Assembly: GCA_049608225.1 (NCBI GenBank)
Contig: JBMYXI010000001.1
Span: 81,323 to 145,322 of the forward strand
Length of the DNA stretch: 64,000 nucleotides
DNA from: Parashewanella sp049608225
GTDB taxonomy: Bacteria > Pseudomonadota > Gammaproteobacteria > Enterobacterales > Shewanellaceae
Direction: 5' to 3'
Under the pieces are notes generated by a model that saw nothing but the letters and a program-made list of their open reading frames with translations, had not been told where the DNA came from and did no database searches. A program made the position numbers and the translations under genes. Shown one piece after another: positions 34,508 to 43,692 of the stretch; the stretch's first letter is position 1, and each line of letters opens with the position of its first letter.

Positions 34508-35709
34508 GTGTTATTAATAAAATGCTGCAAGATCTCGATAAACGTCAGCAGCCTCATGAGCTAAAAAATATCGCGCCAGTGAGAGGAAGCAGCAACAACA
34601 GCAAATCGAAAATTCAAAGTGGTTGGCTGCTCTTAGTAGTGATGTTAATTCTACTTATCGTCAGCTACTGGTATGTGGATAAAACCGCAGAAGTACTGAT
34701 AATACAAGAACAAAATCAGCTACAAGCACAAAATATGGATAGCAAAATTGCGGCTAGCCATATCAAGCATCCAGCTTCGGAGTTAGCAACGCCGGTTAAA
34801 ATTGACAGCAAAGTGCCATCAACAAATAACACTGCTGAAGCTGCCGCCCAACAAACAAAGAAGCCTGCAGTAAAAAACACTAGCCAAGTAATTAATGATT
34901 CGACGCAAACAACGCTTGGCAGTACTGGCGATAATAAGGTTAATAGCACTGCTATTAATAACAAGCTGCCAACAACCACGCCATCGATAGAAAAGCAATC
35001 GCAAGATGTCGCTCAAAAAACGAGAACTCCAGCAGAAAAGTCAGCTCCGACGGTGACACAGAAGCCAATTCAGGAGCCAAGCAAAATCGTAAATGCGCAG
35101 CCCAAACCTACGCTTGAAATAAAGGAAGTTAAATTAACGCCAGCGCAATTGGCTGATAAATTCTTTAAACAAGCGCAGCAAGCCAGAGTACAAGGGCAGT
35201 TACAAACAGCCCAATCAGCATATGAAAAAGCACTCAACTCCGAGCCAGCAATGCACGAAGCCAGACGACAATTAGCGGCAATCTACTTCGGACGTAATCA
35301 AAACAACGCCGCTATCAAGTTACTCAAACAAGGCTGGCAATTATTCCCACAGCAAAGTGAATTTGCTTTATTATTAGCCAAAGTATATTACCGAACTCAA
35401 CAAGCAGATCAGGCATTAACTACTTTAAGTAGCATTCCCAATACCGATGCTAATGTCGCTGAAAAATGGCTGCAAATTGCCACCATATCACAGCAGCAAC
35501 AGCTATTTCCCCAAGCCGCTAATGCCTATCAACAGCTGACAAAATTAGAGCCTGAACAAGGTCGTTGGTGGCTTGGCTTAGCCTATAATCTCGATTCTAA
35601 TGGTCAGTATTTAAAGGCAAAAACGGCTTATACGCAGGCGTTACAAAGCCGTAGACTATCGCCTGCAAGTAGAAACTATATTCAGCGCCGTTTGGCGCAG
35701 TTGAATTAA
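34504..35709 (+). CDS. mshN: MSHA biogenesis protein MshN (TPR)
   Basis: 401 residues. The N-terminal SVINKMLQDLDKRQ is the family signature. One membrane helix (about 40-57) is followed by a long Lys/Pro/Thr/Gln-rich linker (about 75-215). Tetratricopeptide repeats then run to the C-terminus (AQSAYEKALNSEPAMHEAR, AANAYQQLTKLEPEQGRWW). The linker probably spans the periplasm so the TPR part can meet peptidoglycan or MshL. It acts with MshM. Confidence 0.92.
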   Translation: MSVINKMLQDLDKRQQPHELKNIAPVRGSSNNSKSKIQSGWLLLVVMLILLIVSYWYVDKTAEVLIIQEQNQLQAQNMDSKIAASHIKHPASELATPVKIDSKVPSTNNTAEAAAQQTKKPAVKNTSQVINDSTQTTLGSTGDNKVNSTAINNKLPTTTPSIEKQSQDVAQKTRTPAEKSAPTVTQKPIQEPSKIVNAQPKPTLEIKEVKLTPAQLADKFFKQAQQARVQGQLQTAQSAYEKALNSEPAMHEARRQLAAIYFGRNQNNAAIKLLKQGWQLFPQQSEFALLLAKVYYRTQQADQALTTLSSIPNTDANVAEKWLQIATISQQQQLFPQAANAYQQLTKLEPEQGRWWLGLAYNLDSNGQYLKAKTAYTQALQSRRLSPASRNYIQRRLAQLN

Positions 35710-35725
35710 AAGCTGAGACGTATCA

Positions 35726-37477
35726 ATGAAACCGAAACTGAAAAAACGCCTAGGTGACTTGTTGGTTGAAAATCAGATTATTTCTGATGAACAGTTACAA
35801 CAGGCATTATCAGAACAAAGAAGCAGTGGTAAAAAGCTGGGAAAAACCCTCATTGATCTAAAATGTATTTCAGAAGATCAATTGCTTACCTTTTTATCTC
35901 AGCAGCTAAATATTCCGTTTATTGATATCAGCCGCCGCCCCATTGCCTCAGAAGTGGTTAACTTACTGCCAGAGGTACAGGCACGACGCTATCGTGCTTT
36001 AGCGATCGAAAATACCAATGAATTTGTCCGGATCGCCATGAGTGATCCTGCCGATCTGCAAGCACTGGACGTCATTGAATCCTTATTGCCGCCTAAGCAA
36101 ATTAAACTGGCGGTAGTCACAGAGCAACAATTACTGAATGCGTTTGATAATCTCTATCGACGCACTCAAGAAATTGCTCAAATCGCCGGTGAACTTGAAC
36201 AAGAATATGCCTCAAGTGAACAGTTCGATCTGGGCAGTTTAACTAGCTCAGATTCTGATAGCGATGCAACTGTGGTAAAGCTGTTGCAATCTATTTTTGA
36301 AGACGCAGTGCAAATGCGAGCATCGGATATTCATATCGAACCTGGTGATAACTTACTGCGGATCAGGCAGCGGGTTGACGGACAGTTGCAAGAAACTGTG
36401 TTAAACGAAGCCAATATTGCTTCAGCGTTAGTATTACGTTTAAAACTGATGGCTGGCTTAGATATTTCTGAGAAACGCTTACCACAAGATGGGCGTTTTC
36501 ATATCGAGATCCGCGGTCATAAAATTGATGTGCGTATGTCGACCATGCCGATTTATCATGGTGAATCCGTGGTAATGCGTTTGCTCGATCAAACCGCAGG
36601 CTTATTGACCTTAGACGAAACGGGCATGCCTGCTGACATGCTAATGCGCGTGCGTCAACAGATTAAGCGTCCCCATGGTATGTTATTGGTGACAGGACCG
36701 ACAGGTAGCGGCAAGACCACCAGCCTATACGGCATTTTAAGCGAACTGAACACTGAAGATCGCAAAATCATTACCGTTGAAGATCCCGTTGAGTATCAAT
36801 TACCACGGATCAACCAAGTGCAGATCAATCACAAAATTGGTTTAGATTTTTCAAACGTATTACGTACTACACTCCGGCAAGATCCCGATGTCATCATGGT
36901 GGGGGAAATGCGTGATCAAGAAACCGCCGAAATCGGTCTTAGAGGCGCATTAACTGGTCACTTTGTTTTGTCTACCTTGCATACCAACGACGCGGTCACC
37001 AGTGCCTTACGTTTGTTGGACATGGGCGCTGCCAGTTACTTAGTTGCCAGTGCGTTAAGAGTGATTATCGCTCAACGTTTGGTACGCCGAGTATGTCAAC
37101 ATTGCGCAGAACCTGCCACGTTAAGCTACCATGAACAAATTTGGCTTAAAAACTTATCCAATCGAGACTTTAGTCAAGCTGATGCCAGAGTCGGTAAAGG
37201 TTGCCAAGCATGCAATGGCAGCGGTTATCGCGGCCGGATTGGCGTATTTGAAATGTTGGAGTTAGACGAAGAGCTTATGGATCTGATGCGTAAAGGCGAT
37301 CCACAAGCCTTTACTCAAGCAGCCAAAGCCAAACCTAATTTTGTGCCCCTTGCTGTGGCGGCATTAGATTACTTATATCATGGCTTAACGACGATTTCTG
37401 AAGTAGAAAAGCTGGTAGAAATGATCTCAGAAAATGCCTATGATCCTCAGCGATCACAGCAAGGAGCTAACGCTTAA
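35726..37477 (+). CDS. mshE: MSHA pilus extension ATPase MshE
   Basis: 583 residues. The N-terminal MshEN domain has two consecutive 24-residue motifs (about 8-31 and 37-60) of the form [RK]LGxxLx(11)Lx(3)Lx(2)Q. These are the c-di-GMP-binding units defined in V. cholerae MshE. The GspE-type core has Walker A GPTGSGKT (324-331), the Asp box EDPVEYQ, Walker B and the His box. A zinc tetracysteine follows (CQHC and CQAC). It powers pilus polymerisation and is directly controlled by c-di-GMP in known homologues. It overlaps mshG by one base. Confidence 0.96.
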   Translation: MKPKLKKRLGDLLVENQIISDEQLQQALSEQRSSGKKLGKTLIDLKCISEDQLLTFLSQQLNIPFIDISRRPIASEVVNLLPEVQARRYRALAIENTNEFVRIAMSDPADLQALDVIESLLPPKQIKLAVVTEQQLLNAFDNLYRRTQEIAQIAGELEQEYASSEQFDLGSLTSSDSDSDATVVKLLQSIFEDAVQMRASDIHIEPGDNLLRIRQRVDGQLQETVLNEANIASALVLRLKLMAGLDISEKRLPQDGRFHIEIRGHKIDVRMSTMPIYHGESVVMRLLDQTAGLLTLDETGMPADMLMRVRQQIKRPHGMLLVTGPTGSGKTTSLYGILSELNTEDRKIITVEDPVEYQLPRINQVQINHKIGLDFSNVLRTTLRQDPDVIMVGEMRDQETAEIGLRGALTGHFVLSTLHTNDAVTSALRLLDMGAASYLVASALRVIIAQRLVRRVCQHCAEPATLSYHEQIWLKNLSNRDFSQADARVGKGCQACNGSGYRGRIGVFEMLELDEELMDLMRKGDPQAFTQAAKAKPNFVPLAVAALDYLYHGLTTISEVEKLVEMISENAYDPQRSQQGANA

Positions 37478-38694
37478 TGCCTTGGTTTGAATATCACGGA
37501 CGCAACCCCCAAGGTCGTAATGTCAATGGCAAAATAGATGCTGCTTCAGAAGAAGCTGCATCCACACAGTTACTGTCGCGCGGCATCATCCCTATTCAAC
37601 TAAAAAGCACAACAGCGGATAAAAACATCAGCTTTGCTTCGTTATTCAGGCGCAAAATAAAATCAGAAGAACTGCAAATTTTCACTCGGCAGATGTACTC
37701 GCTAACCAAAGCAGGCATTCCGATCCTTCGCGCTATTGCGGGACTTTCTGAAAGCACGCCTTCTCCCAGAATGCGCCAAGCATTACAAGCACTATTGGAG
37801 CAGTTAACATCGGGACGTACACTATCTGCGGCGATGAACCAACACCCTGATGTCTTTGATCCCCTGTTTGTGTCGATGATCCACGTGGGGGAAAATGCAG
37901 GTCGACTAGAAGAAACCTTTATGCAGTTGTCTATGTATATTGAGCGTGAGCAAGAAACTCGTCGCCGCATAAAATCAGCCATGCGTTACCCAAGTTTTGT
38001 ATTTGTCGCCATTTTTATGGCAATGGCAGCGCTCAATATATTGGTGATCCCCAAATTTGAAGCCATGTTTAGTCGCTTAGGATCAGATCTGCCTTGGGCA
38101 ACTAAACTACTGATGACTACATCCAACGCCTTTATTTATCATTGGGATATGATGTTAATGGTCTCAGCAGCAACTGTGGTTGGTATTCGCTACTGGCACA
38201 AAACTGAAAAAGGCGAAAAACAGTGGGATCAATGGAAACTGCGTTTACCTGTGGTCGGTTCCATTATTGAACGCTCCACTTTATCACGCTTTTGTCGCAG
38301 CTTTTCAATGATGCTTAATTCAGGTGTTCCCATGACCCAAGCGCTGAGTTTAGTCGCCGACGCAGTAGATAACCAATATATGCACGACAAAATTATTGGC
38401 ATGCGCCGAGGTATTGAATCAGGTGAAGCCATGTTGCGTACCTCAGCCAACAGTAAGCTATTTACGCCGTTAGTATTGCAAATGATTGCCGTTGGCGAAG
38501 AAACAGGACAATTAGATGGACTGTTAAAAGACGCCGCAGAATTCTATGAAGGGGAAGTAGATTACGACTTAAAAAACTTAACCTCAAAACTTGAACCCAT
38601 ATTGATCAGCATAGTTGCAGGAATGGTTTTATTATTGGCATTAGGTATTTATCTACCTATGTGGGATATGCTTAATCAGGCAAAAGGTGGTTAA
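37477..38694 (+). CDS. mshG: MSHA inner-membrane platform protein MshG (PilC-like)
   Basis: 405 residues with the two repeated GspF domains (about 70-190 and 275-395), each with a F-x-R-x-x-x-x-x-x-x-G-x-P signature (FTRQMYSLTKAGIPI, FCRSFSMMLNSGVPM). Three membrane helices lie near 170-190, 220-240 and 375-398. It is the platform turned by MshE. Its start overlaps the mshE stop. Confidence 0.96.
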   Translation: MPWFEYHGRNPQGRNVNGKIDAASEEAASTQLLSRGIIPIQLKSTTADKNISFASLFRRKIKSEELQIFTRQMYSLTKAGIPILRAIAGLSESTPSPRMRQALQALLEQLTSGRTLSAAMNQHPDVFDPLFVSMIHVGENAGRLEETFMQLSMYIEREQETRRRIKSAMRYPSFVFVAIFMAMAALNILVIPKFEAMFSRLGSDLPWATKLLMTTSNAFIYHWDMMLMVSAATVVGIRYWHKTEKGEKQWDQWKLRLPVVGSIIERSTLSRFCRSFSMMLNSGVPMTQALSLVADAVDNQYMHDKIIGMRRGIESGEAMLRTSANSKLFTPLVLQMIAVGEETGQLDGLLKDAAEFYEGEVDYDLKNLTSKLEPILISIVAGMVLLLALGIYLPMWDMLNQAKGG

Positions 38695-38696
38695 CC

Positions 38697-39227
38697 TTGG
38701 CACGTATGGATGCGCAGCAAAAAATCAATCACAACTTGCTGCAAGGGCTCAGCCGCATCATTGCTGTTTTTTTGTTATTGATACTTTTTTTTGTCGCGCT
38801 TGCCAGCCTTGTTAAGCCGCTTGATGAAGCAAAGCAACAATCTTTACATCAAGAATACCTACATTTAAAGTTGGCGCTCACCAGCATACATAGCCAGTGG
38901 GTAATTCGCGGTAAACCTAGGCAACTACTCGTGTCTTGGCAAAATGTTGATAATATTTTTACAGAAAAACATCACAGCCAAAGCAGCAAATTAGCACAAA
39001 GTCGTTTTTGGATTTCTCGCCAAGGCTTTCCCATACCCGCGCAAGCATCTGCTGCTGGTTGCCAACAATTATGGGATAAACTGTTGGGAATTAACGATAG
39101 ACAGTTAAAAATACAAGTGTTCTATACAGAAAACAGCCATATTTGCCAGTTTAGACTAGCTGGTAGCGGCAAAATTGTTTATGATTTTGCACTAGGTCAA
39201 ATGGATTATTTTGACGAGCAGGAATAA
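38697..39227 (+). CDS. mshF: MSHA biogenesis protein MshF
   Basis: 176 residues from TTG 38697. AGGTGG 6 nt upstream supports this over ATG 38706. One N-terminal membrane helix (about 22-42) is followed by a periplasmic domain with two cysteines (GCQQLW and ICQF). MshF is a small bitopic protein of the pilus machinery whose exact role is not established. Assignment rests on position after mshG and on length and topology. Confidence 0.8.
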   Translation: MARMDAQQKINHNLLQGLSRIIAVFLLLILFFVALASLVKPLDEAKQQSLHQEYLHLKLALTSIHSQWVIRGKPRQLLVSWQNVDNIFTEKHHSQSSKLAQSRFWISRQGFPIPAQASAAGCQQLWDKLLGINDRQLKIQVFYTENSHICQFRLAGSGKIVYDFALGQMDYFDEQE

Positions 39228-39239
39228 ATAGGGATAGTA

Positions 39240-39974
39240 ATGGGCTCTCGTTTATCAGATTATAAACTGGTCATAGTTATTTTAACTGGCATTGTGATGT
39301 TATTAAGTGCAGCGTTACTATATCGTCACTATGGACACGGCTATCGTGATGGGTTTGATAAACACCAAAATCAAGTCGCAAGTGTGTTAATTGATGGAAT
39401 TAAGCAAGTTCACCAATTATGGCTTGATGGCGGTCAAAAAGATAAGTTTGTGATGCTCGATGGCAAACGAGTGAATATTGATCCACGCTTTGGTTATCCA
39501 TCGGGCTTAGGTCACGACTTAAGCAAGATGAATGTCTTAGATTGCCAATACGTCTTAGAGCAAGTATTGCATCGACCACCCACTATGGTGTTCTTTTTTG
39601 AAGATGCACGTGAAGCGCAATATACGGTGCGTCATGTACCAAGAGCTGGCGGCAGAGCGATAGATAAAGACGGTTATGAACACAGATACTCAGATTTGTG
39701 TTGGTATCACCGCAGTGCGGTTCTGCCAAAAGATGCGACAACAGGCATTCCCGACCCTGTGCCGCATATGCTCAGCCAAGATGCCGAAGGCTTATACTAT
39801 CGAACAGGTATTGGCGAAGTGTACGCCTTTAATCCGTTCGACGTACAAGATTTTAAGTTGGTTTATCAGCGCCCAGATCCAGAATTTGAGCGCGTAAAAG
39901 CAGCTTATGAACTGCGCCAACGAGACCAGTTAAAAATGCAAAAGCTGGCGCAAGAAAAACCAAAAGAAGAGTAA
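39240..39974 (+). CDS. MshB-position pilin-like protein without a prepilin cleavage site
   Basis: 244 residues, starting at ATG 39240 with AGGGA 6 nt upstream. One N-terminal hydrophobic helix (about 9-28) leads into an amphipathic helix and a globular part. The globular part has features I associate with MshB minor pilins: DCQYVLEQVLHRPPTMVFF, LCWYHRSA and YYRTGIGEVYAFN. MshB of V. cholerae begins with a class III leader (G-F-x-L-I-E); here the N-terminus MGSRLSDYKLVIVI has no Gly-Phe junction and no Glu5. A charged tail (EFERVKAAYELRQRDQLKMQ) is extra. It is either a degenerate MshB that stays membrane-anchored or a separate accessory protein. Confidence 0.65.
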   Translation: MGSRLSDYKLVIVILTGIVMLLSAALLYRHYGHGYRDGFDKHQNQVASVLIDGIKQVHQLWLDGGQKDKFVMLDGKRVNIDPRFGYPSGLGHDLSKMNVLDCQYVLEQVLHRPPTMVFFFEDAREAQYTVRHVPRAGGRAIDKDGYEHRYSDLCWYHRSAVLPKDATTGIPDPVPHMLSQDAEGLYYRTGIGEVYAFNPFDVQDFKLVYQRPDPEFERVKAAYELRQRDQLKMQKLAQEKPKEE

Positions 39975-40423
39975 AAAGTTAATAAATTGGTTAAGCAATA
40001 ATCTTAATGTCATCATTGCTTGATACAATTGTATAAGGTTCACAGTAATAGCCATTTAAAGGCGATTACTGCAACAAATGGAGCTTTATCCGTCACGGAA
40101 GATTGACGCGCCAATCCAGTTTTTAGTGATACACTAAATCTTGAGTTGGTTGTTTCTGATTTGACGAGCAAAATTCACTCGTTAAATCGAAACAGTTCTG
40201 GGGCGAGCTATTTGACTCGTACCCATTTTCACGGGTCAAATAGGTTATTCAAACTGCTTAAATGGGTTAATCAGTACGAATAACAAATACCAATCACACT
40301 AATTAAGTGTGTTAGTTAGGGAGTATTAGCAAAAGCAACGAAGTAGTGGCAAAGCTAGTATTTCATTCACAACATAGTTAATTGGTACGATGGGTATAAC
40401 TAACAAGAGAGAAAGAGAGAATT
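39975..40423 (+). promoter_or_regulatory. Long structured leader upstream of mshA
   Basis: About 450 bp without a gene. It contains three successive hairpins. The first, 40158-40188, pairs GATTTGACGAG with CTCGTTAAATC (10 of 11). The second, 40208-40243, pairs CTATTTGAC with GTCAAATAG, extended inside by CGT/ACG. The third, 40295-40311, pairs CACACT with AGTGTG. None has a terminator T-run. The mshA promoter and a 5' untranslated region are expected here. GAGAGAAAGAGAG precedes the mshA ATG as its ribosome-binding site. Confidence 0.6.
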
Positions 40424-40936
40424 ATGAAGCAAAAACAACAAGGATTTACCCTAATCGAATTAGTGGTTGTGATCATCATTTTAGGTATTTTAGCAGTAAC
40501 AGCAGCGCCTAGATTTTTAGACTTCCAAAGTGATGCTAGAGAGTCCGCATTACGTGGCTTAAGTGGTGCAATCTCTTCTGCTAATACTCTGCAAGCAGCA
40601 AATCATGCATTAAATACGGATGAGCCTGCTTTTGTTCCAGCGACTCTTGCTGGGCTTACTGCGCGTTTAGACGGCAGTTTTGTTTTAGCAGCAAACTCAG
40701 CTAATTCAGCTGCTGACTGGATTGTAACTGAAACAACATCTCCTACAGCTCAAGTTGCTGGTGTAGCACAAATTCGTGCTAATGGCACGCCAACTACTGC
40801 CGCATGTTTCTTAACTTACACAGCGCCACGTGCTGGTGTACCACAACAAGGTAATGGCGATGGTTCTGCTGGCAATGCTGCGGCAATTCCAGCCACACCT
40901 GCAAGCTATGTGATCACCGCGACTGCTTGTAACTAA
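40424..40936 (+). CDS. mshA: MSHA pilin, copy 1
   Basis: 170 residues. The leader MKQKQQG is cut before F in GFTLIELVVVIIILG, with Glu5 present. The conserved APRFLDFQSDAR and LRGLSGAISSAN follow, as in MshA pilins. A C-terminal disulfide loop runs from AACFLTY to the last residues TACN. The Ala/Asn/Thr-rich variable part is typical of a major pilin subunit. It has its own long leader and a strong terminator directly after it, fitting high expression. Confidence 0.93.
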   Translation: MKQKQQGFTLIELVVVIIILGILAVTAAPRFLDFQSDARESALRGLSGAISSANTLQAANHALNTDEPAFVPATLAGLTARLDGSFVLAANSANSAADWIVTETTSPTAQVAGVAQIRANGTPTTAACFLTYTAPRAGVPQQGNGDGSAGNAAAIPATPASYVITATACN

Positions 40937-40957
40937 TTAAACGTTATAGCAGTTATT

Positions 40958-40987
40958 CACGCCCTAGCATCTAGGGCGTGATTTTTA
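40958..40987 (+). terminator. Rho-independent terminator after mshA copy 1
   Basis: CACGCCCTAG (40958-40967) and CTAGGGCGTG (40971-40980) form a 10-bp perfect stem with a 3-nt loop, followed by ATTTTTA. It should limit read-through from the first pilin gene into the genes downstream. Confidence 0.88.
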
Positions 40988-41276
40988 TCAACTATCAGTC
41001 ATTTTATTTCACAGCGACTTTTTACCACCCTTTACCATTTCTACCACTTTTTACCATCACATCATTCAATTCAGTTAGGTTTGTTACTCACCAAAGCTTG
41101 CATCAAACTCTGGCTATGATATGTTGCTTAGCTAAATAGTTTTACTTTTCACACTAAACCTCATGGATGATATCAAACGGCTTTTGTAGTAAAGAAATTA
41201 GCTTTAACAGTCAAAAGCTTATTGCTTTTTAAATGCACAACGTGCCATTTTAAAGAACAGAGTTGAGGTGCAAAAC
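40988..41276 (+). promoter_or_regulatory. Region between the two mshA genes
   Basis: About 290 bp, AT-rich, without a gene. A separate promoter for the second pilin is expected, since a strong terminator precedes it. TTGAGGTG lies about 6 nt before the second pilin's ATG. A tract repeating TTTTTACCA or TTTACCA occurs three times around 41015-41055. Confidence 0.45.
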
Positions 41277-41798
41277 ATGAAAATAAAACAGCGCGGTTTT
41301 ACTTTAATCGAGTTGGTTGTCGTTATTATCATTTTAGGGATTTTGGCGGTGGTGGCTGCGCCGAAGTTTTTAAACTTTCAGGGTGATGCCAGAGTATCGG
41401 CATTGCAAGGACTTAAAGGTGCACTGCAAAGTGCCAATTCTATGGTGTATGCTAAAGCCGCCATTGCTGGGCAAGAAGGGTTAGCTTTTAATGCCACGCC
41501 CACTGCGCCAGCGGTTGACATAGGAACAGGCACCAATGCCGTCACCAGTTTTGGGTATTTACAGGCAACCGAGGCTGAGCTTGAAAACGCCACAGAAATG
41601 ACCTTCGACTCAACCGCCAATGCGTCAGGTACGGAAGATTGGTTAATTAGCACGCCATCACCTGCGACGACACCAGCTAGTATTGTGATCCGTCAACGTG
41701 GCGCGCCAGAGACGTGCAGTTTAACTTATACCCAAGCAGCATCAGCCACTGTGGCACCTGTGTATTCAGACTTGCCAACCGCGGCAAATTGCTCATGA
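41277..41798 (+). CDS. mshA: MSHA pilin, copy 2
   Basis: 173 residues, starting at ATG 41277 with GAGGTG upstream; a GTG three codons earlier overlaps that site. The leader MKIKQRG and GFTLIELVVVIIILG are near-identical to copy 1, as are APKFLNFQGDAR and LKGALQSAN. The C-terminal half differs greatly, keeping only a disulfide loop (ETCSLTYTQAA to NCS). The two are tandem paralogues. Which one is the major subunit cannot be told from sequence. Confidence 0.92.
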   Translation: MKIKQRGFTLIELVVVIIILGILAVVAAPKFLNFQGDARVSALQGLKGALQSANSMVYAKAAIAGQEGLAFNATPTAPAVDIGTGTNAVTSFGYLQATEAELENATEMTFDSTANASGTEDWLISTPSPATTPASIVIRQRGAPETCSLTYTQAASATVAPVYSDLPTAANCS

Positions 41799-41874
41799 TG
41801 GCTCAGATAAGTACCAGATACAGTTTTAAAACATAGCAAATAATACAGATAACAAGAGAGTTTATTAGCACTTT

Positions 41875-42351
41875 ATGTTTATGGATAGCCGCACACAACA
41901 GGGGTTTACGTTAATTGAGCTGATCACCACTATAGTGTTGATCGGCATTTTATCAGTAACAGTCGTGCCTAAGTTTGTTGGCACTTCCAGCTATTCTGCC
42001 TACACAGTCCGTAATGATCTCATCAGCAAGCTTCGCCAAGTCCAGCAACTGGCGATCAATAATAGTGATCAATGTTATCAACTTTCCATCAACAGCAATG
42101 GCTACCAAACACAACGAGCAAACAGAAAAGGCAGTGACTGTGATGGTGCAAATTTTTCATTCATTGGCGATGCTTATACTTTTCCTGATGATGTTACCGT
42201 GACCCATATCTCAAATTCTCGCAGCTTTGCTATCCCGTTTGATACTGATGGTCGAGCCGCACAATTTTGCCGTGATAGATGCATTCGAATTATCGCTGAC
42301 AACACGACCGAAATCAGCATCTCTTCGCAGGGATACATCTATGAAGATTAA
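41875..42351 (+). CDS. mshC: MSHA minor pilin MshC
   Basis: 158 residues. The prepilin leader ends QQG before FTLIELITTIVLIG. The following part carries VVPKFVGTSSYSAYTVRNDLI and cysteines in DQCYQL, SDCDG and FCRDRC. Minor pilins of this group are thought to prime fibre assembly. ATG 41881 (second Met) is an alternative start. The 3' end overlaps mshD by 11 bp. Confidence 0.88.
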   Translation: MFMDSRTQQGFTLIELITTIVLIGILSVTVVPKFVGTSSYSAYTVRNDLISKLRQVQQLAINNSDQCYQLSINSNGYQTQRANRKGSDCDGANFSFIGDAYTFPDDVTVTHISNSRSFAIPFDTDGRAAQFCRDRCIRIIADNTTEISISSQGYIYED

Positions 42352-42850
42352 AGCAAACAGCGCAAGAACAGCGGGATTTACTCTGATTGAGCTCGTCGCA
42401 GGCATGATAGTTATCAGCGCGGGCTTGGTTGCCATGTCTGCCATGCTATTACCACAAACCGATCGCGCCGCCAGTCATTTACACTCTGTACGCGCCGCTG
42501 AATTAGCGCAGTCAGTCATGAATGAGATTTGGGGTAAGCAGTACGATCCGAATACTGGCTTTGGTGGTATTCCTGCTTGTAAAGCAACTGGCACATCGCA
42601 AGAAATTTGTACATTAAACGCAAGTAATTCTGTTCGTGATAATTTTGCCAACATCAATGACTACAAAACCCTCACTATCAATAGCCCTATGTTAGGTTCA
42701 AGCCAAACCTATGCGGATGTTTATAAAAACTATAAATTGCAAGTGGCAGTAGCATCAAGTAGCCCTGCTGTTTCTAAACGCATTACTGTCACAGTCACCA
42801 CGCCTGAAGGCACAGAATATCGTTTTGATGCAGTGCGGAGTAACTATTAA
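42341..42850 (+). CDS. mshD: MSHA minor pilin MshD
   Basis: 169 residues from ATG 42341. CAGGGA lies 8 nt upstream, inside mshC; the frame is open further upstream but lacks a pilin leader there. The leader MKIKANSARTAG precedes FTLIELVAGMIVISAG. Two cysteines (ACKATG, ICTLNAS) may form a disulfide. It overlaps mshC by 11 bp and mshO by one base. Confidence 0.88.
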   Translation: MKIKANSARTAGFTLIELVAGMIVISAGLVAMSAMLLPQTDRAASHLHSVRAAELAQSVMNEIWGKQYDPNTGFGGIPACKATGTSQEICTLNASNSVRDNFANINDYKTLTINSPMLGSSQTYADVYKNYKLQVAVASSSPAVSKRITVTVTTPEGTEYRFDAVRSNY

Positions 42851-43692
42851 TGGTAAAAGGACTCACGCGATCATTAGGCTTTACCTTAATGGAAATGGTG
42901 ACAGTGCTGGTTATCCTCGGCATTGTGCTGGTTGGCATTGGCAGCTTTGTCACCTTTGGCACTCAGATTTATGTGGACTCCAATGCCGCAGATCGAGTGA
43001 TCGGCTCTAGCCGTTTTGCCATACAACGCATGACCCGTGAACTGCGTACCGCTTTGCCAAATAGCGTTCGATTAAACTCAAACAATATAAGTTTTCAATG
43101 CCTTGAGTTTGTACCTACGGTGACATCCACCAGCTATTTAGACTTGCCTTTTGTACCCGCTTCAGCAGCAAACACTGGCAAAGTGTTTTTGGATAAGAAG
43201 CCAAGCAGTAATGGGCAATCAAACTCAGACATTGCCGCTAATCAGCGCGCTTATGTTTATCCAGTAACGACTGCTGAGGTTTATAGCCCTTCGAGCAATC
43301 CAAGAAAGTATGCTGATATTCAAAATGCATCTTCTACTGGTGATGTTGTTAATTTAATTTTTACTCGTTCGACACAATTTGCTGAACGCTCTCCCAGTGA
43401 ACGAATGTTTTTTACCCATCAGCCTGTGAGTTATTGTGTCCAAGGTTCGCAATTGTTGCGCTACGCAAATTATGGCTTTCACGCCATTCAACGATTTCCT
43501 AATCAAATGGGTACGGGTAGCTTAATGGCGCAAAACATAGTCAACTCCTTAAACCAAAGTAATAATCGCCCTTTTTTTATTGACCAAGCCACCTTAGAGC
43601 ACAGCGCCATTATTCGTGTTCAGCCCATATTTAACTTTAATGGCTCACAGTTTCAATATCATCACCAAGTGCAGGTGCTCAATGTCCCCTAA
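42850..43692 (+). CDS. mshO: MSHA minor pilin-like protein MshO
   Basis: 280 residues, larger than the other minor pilins, as usual for MshO (PilW/GspJ-like). The prepilin segment is LGFTLMEMVTVLVILG. RFAIQRMTRELRTALPNSVR is a typical following helix. It probably sits at the pilus tip complex with MshC, D and P. The end overlaps mshP by 11 bp. Confidence 0.9.
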   Translation: MVKGLTRSLGFTLMEMVTVLVILGIVLVGIGSFVTFGTQIYVDSNAADRVIGSSRFAIQRMTRELRTALPNSVRLNSNNISFQCLEFVPTVTSTSYLDLPFVPASAANTGKVFLDKKPSSNGQSNSDIAANQRAYVYPVTTAEVYSPSSNPRKYADIQNASSTGDVVNLIFTRSTQFAERSPSERMFFTHQPVSYCVQGSQLLRYANYGFHAIQRFPNQMGTGSLMAQNIVNSLNQSNNRPFFIDQATLEHSAIIRVQPIFNFNGSQFQYHHQVQVLNVP

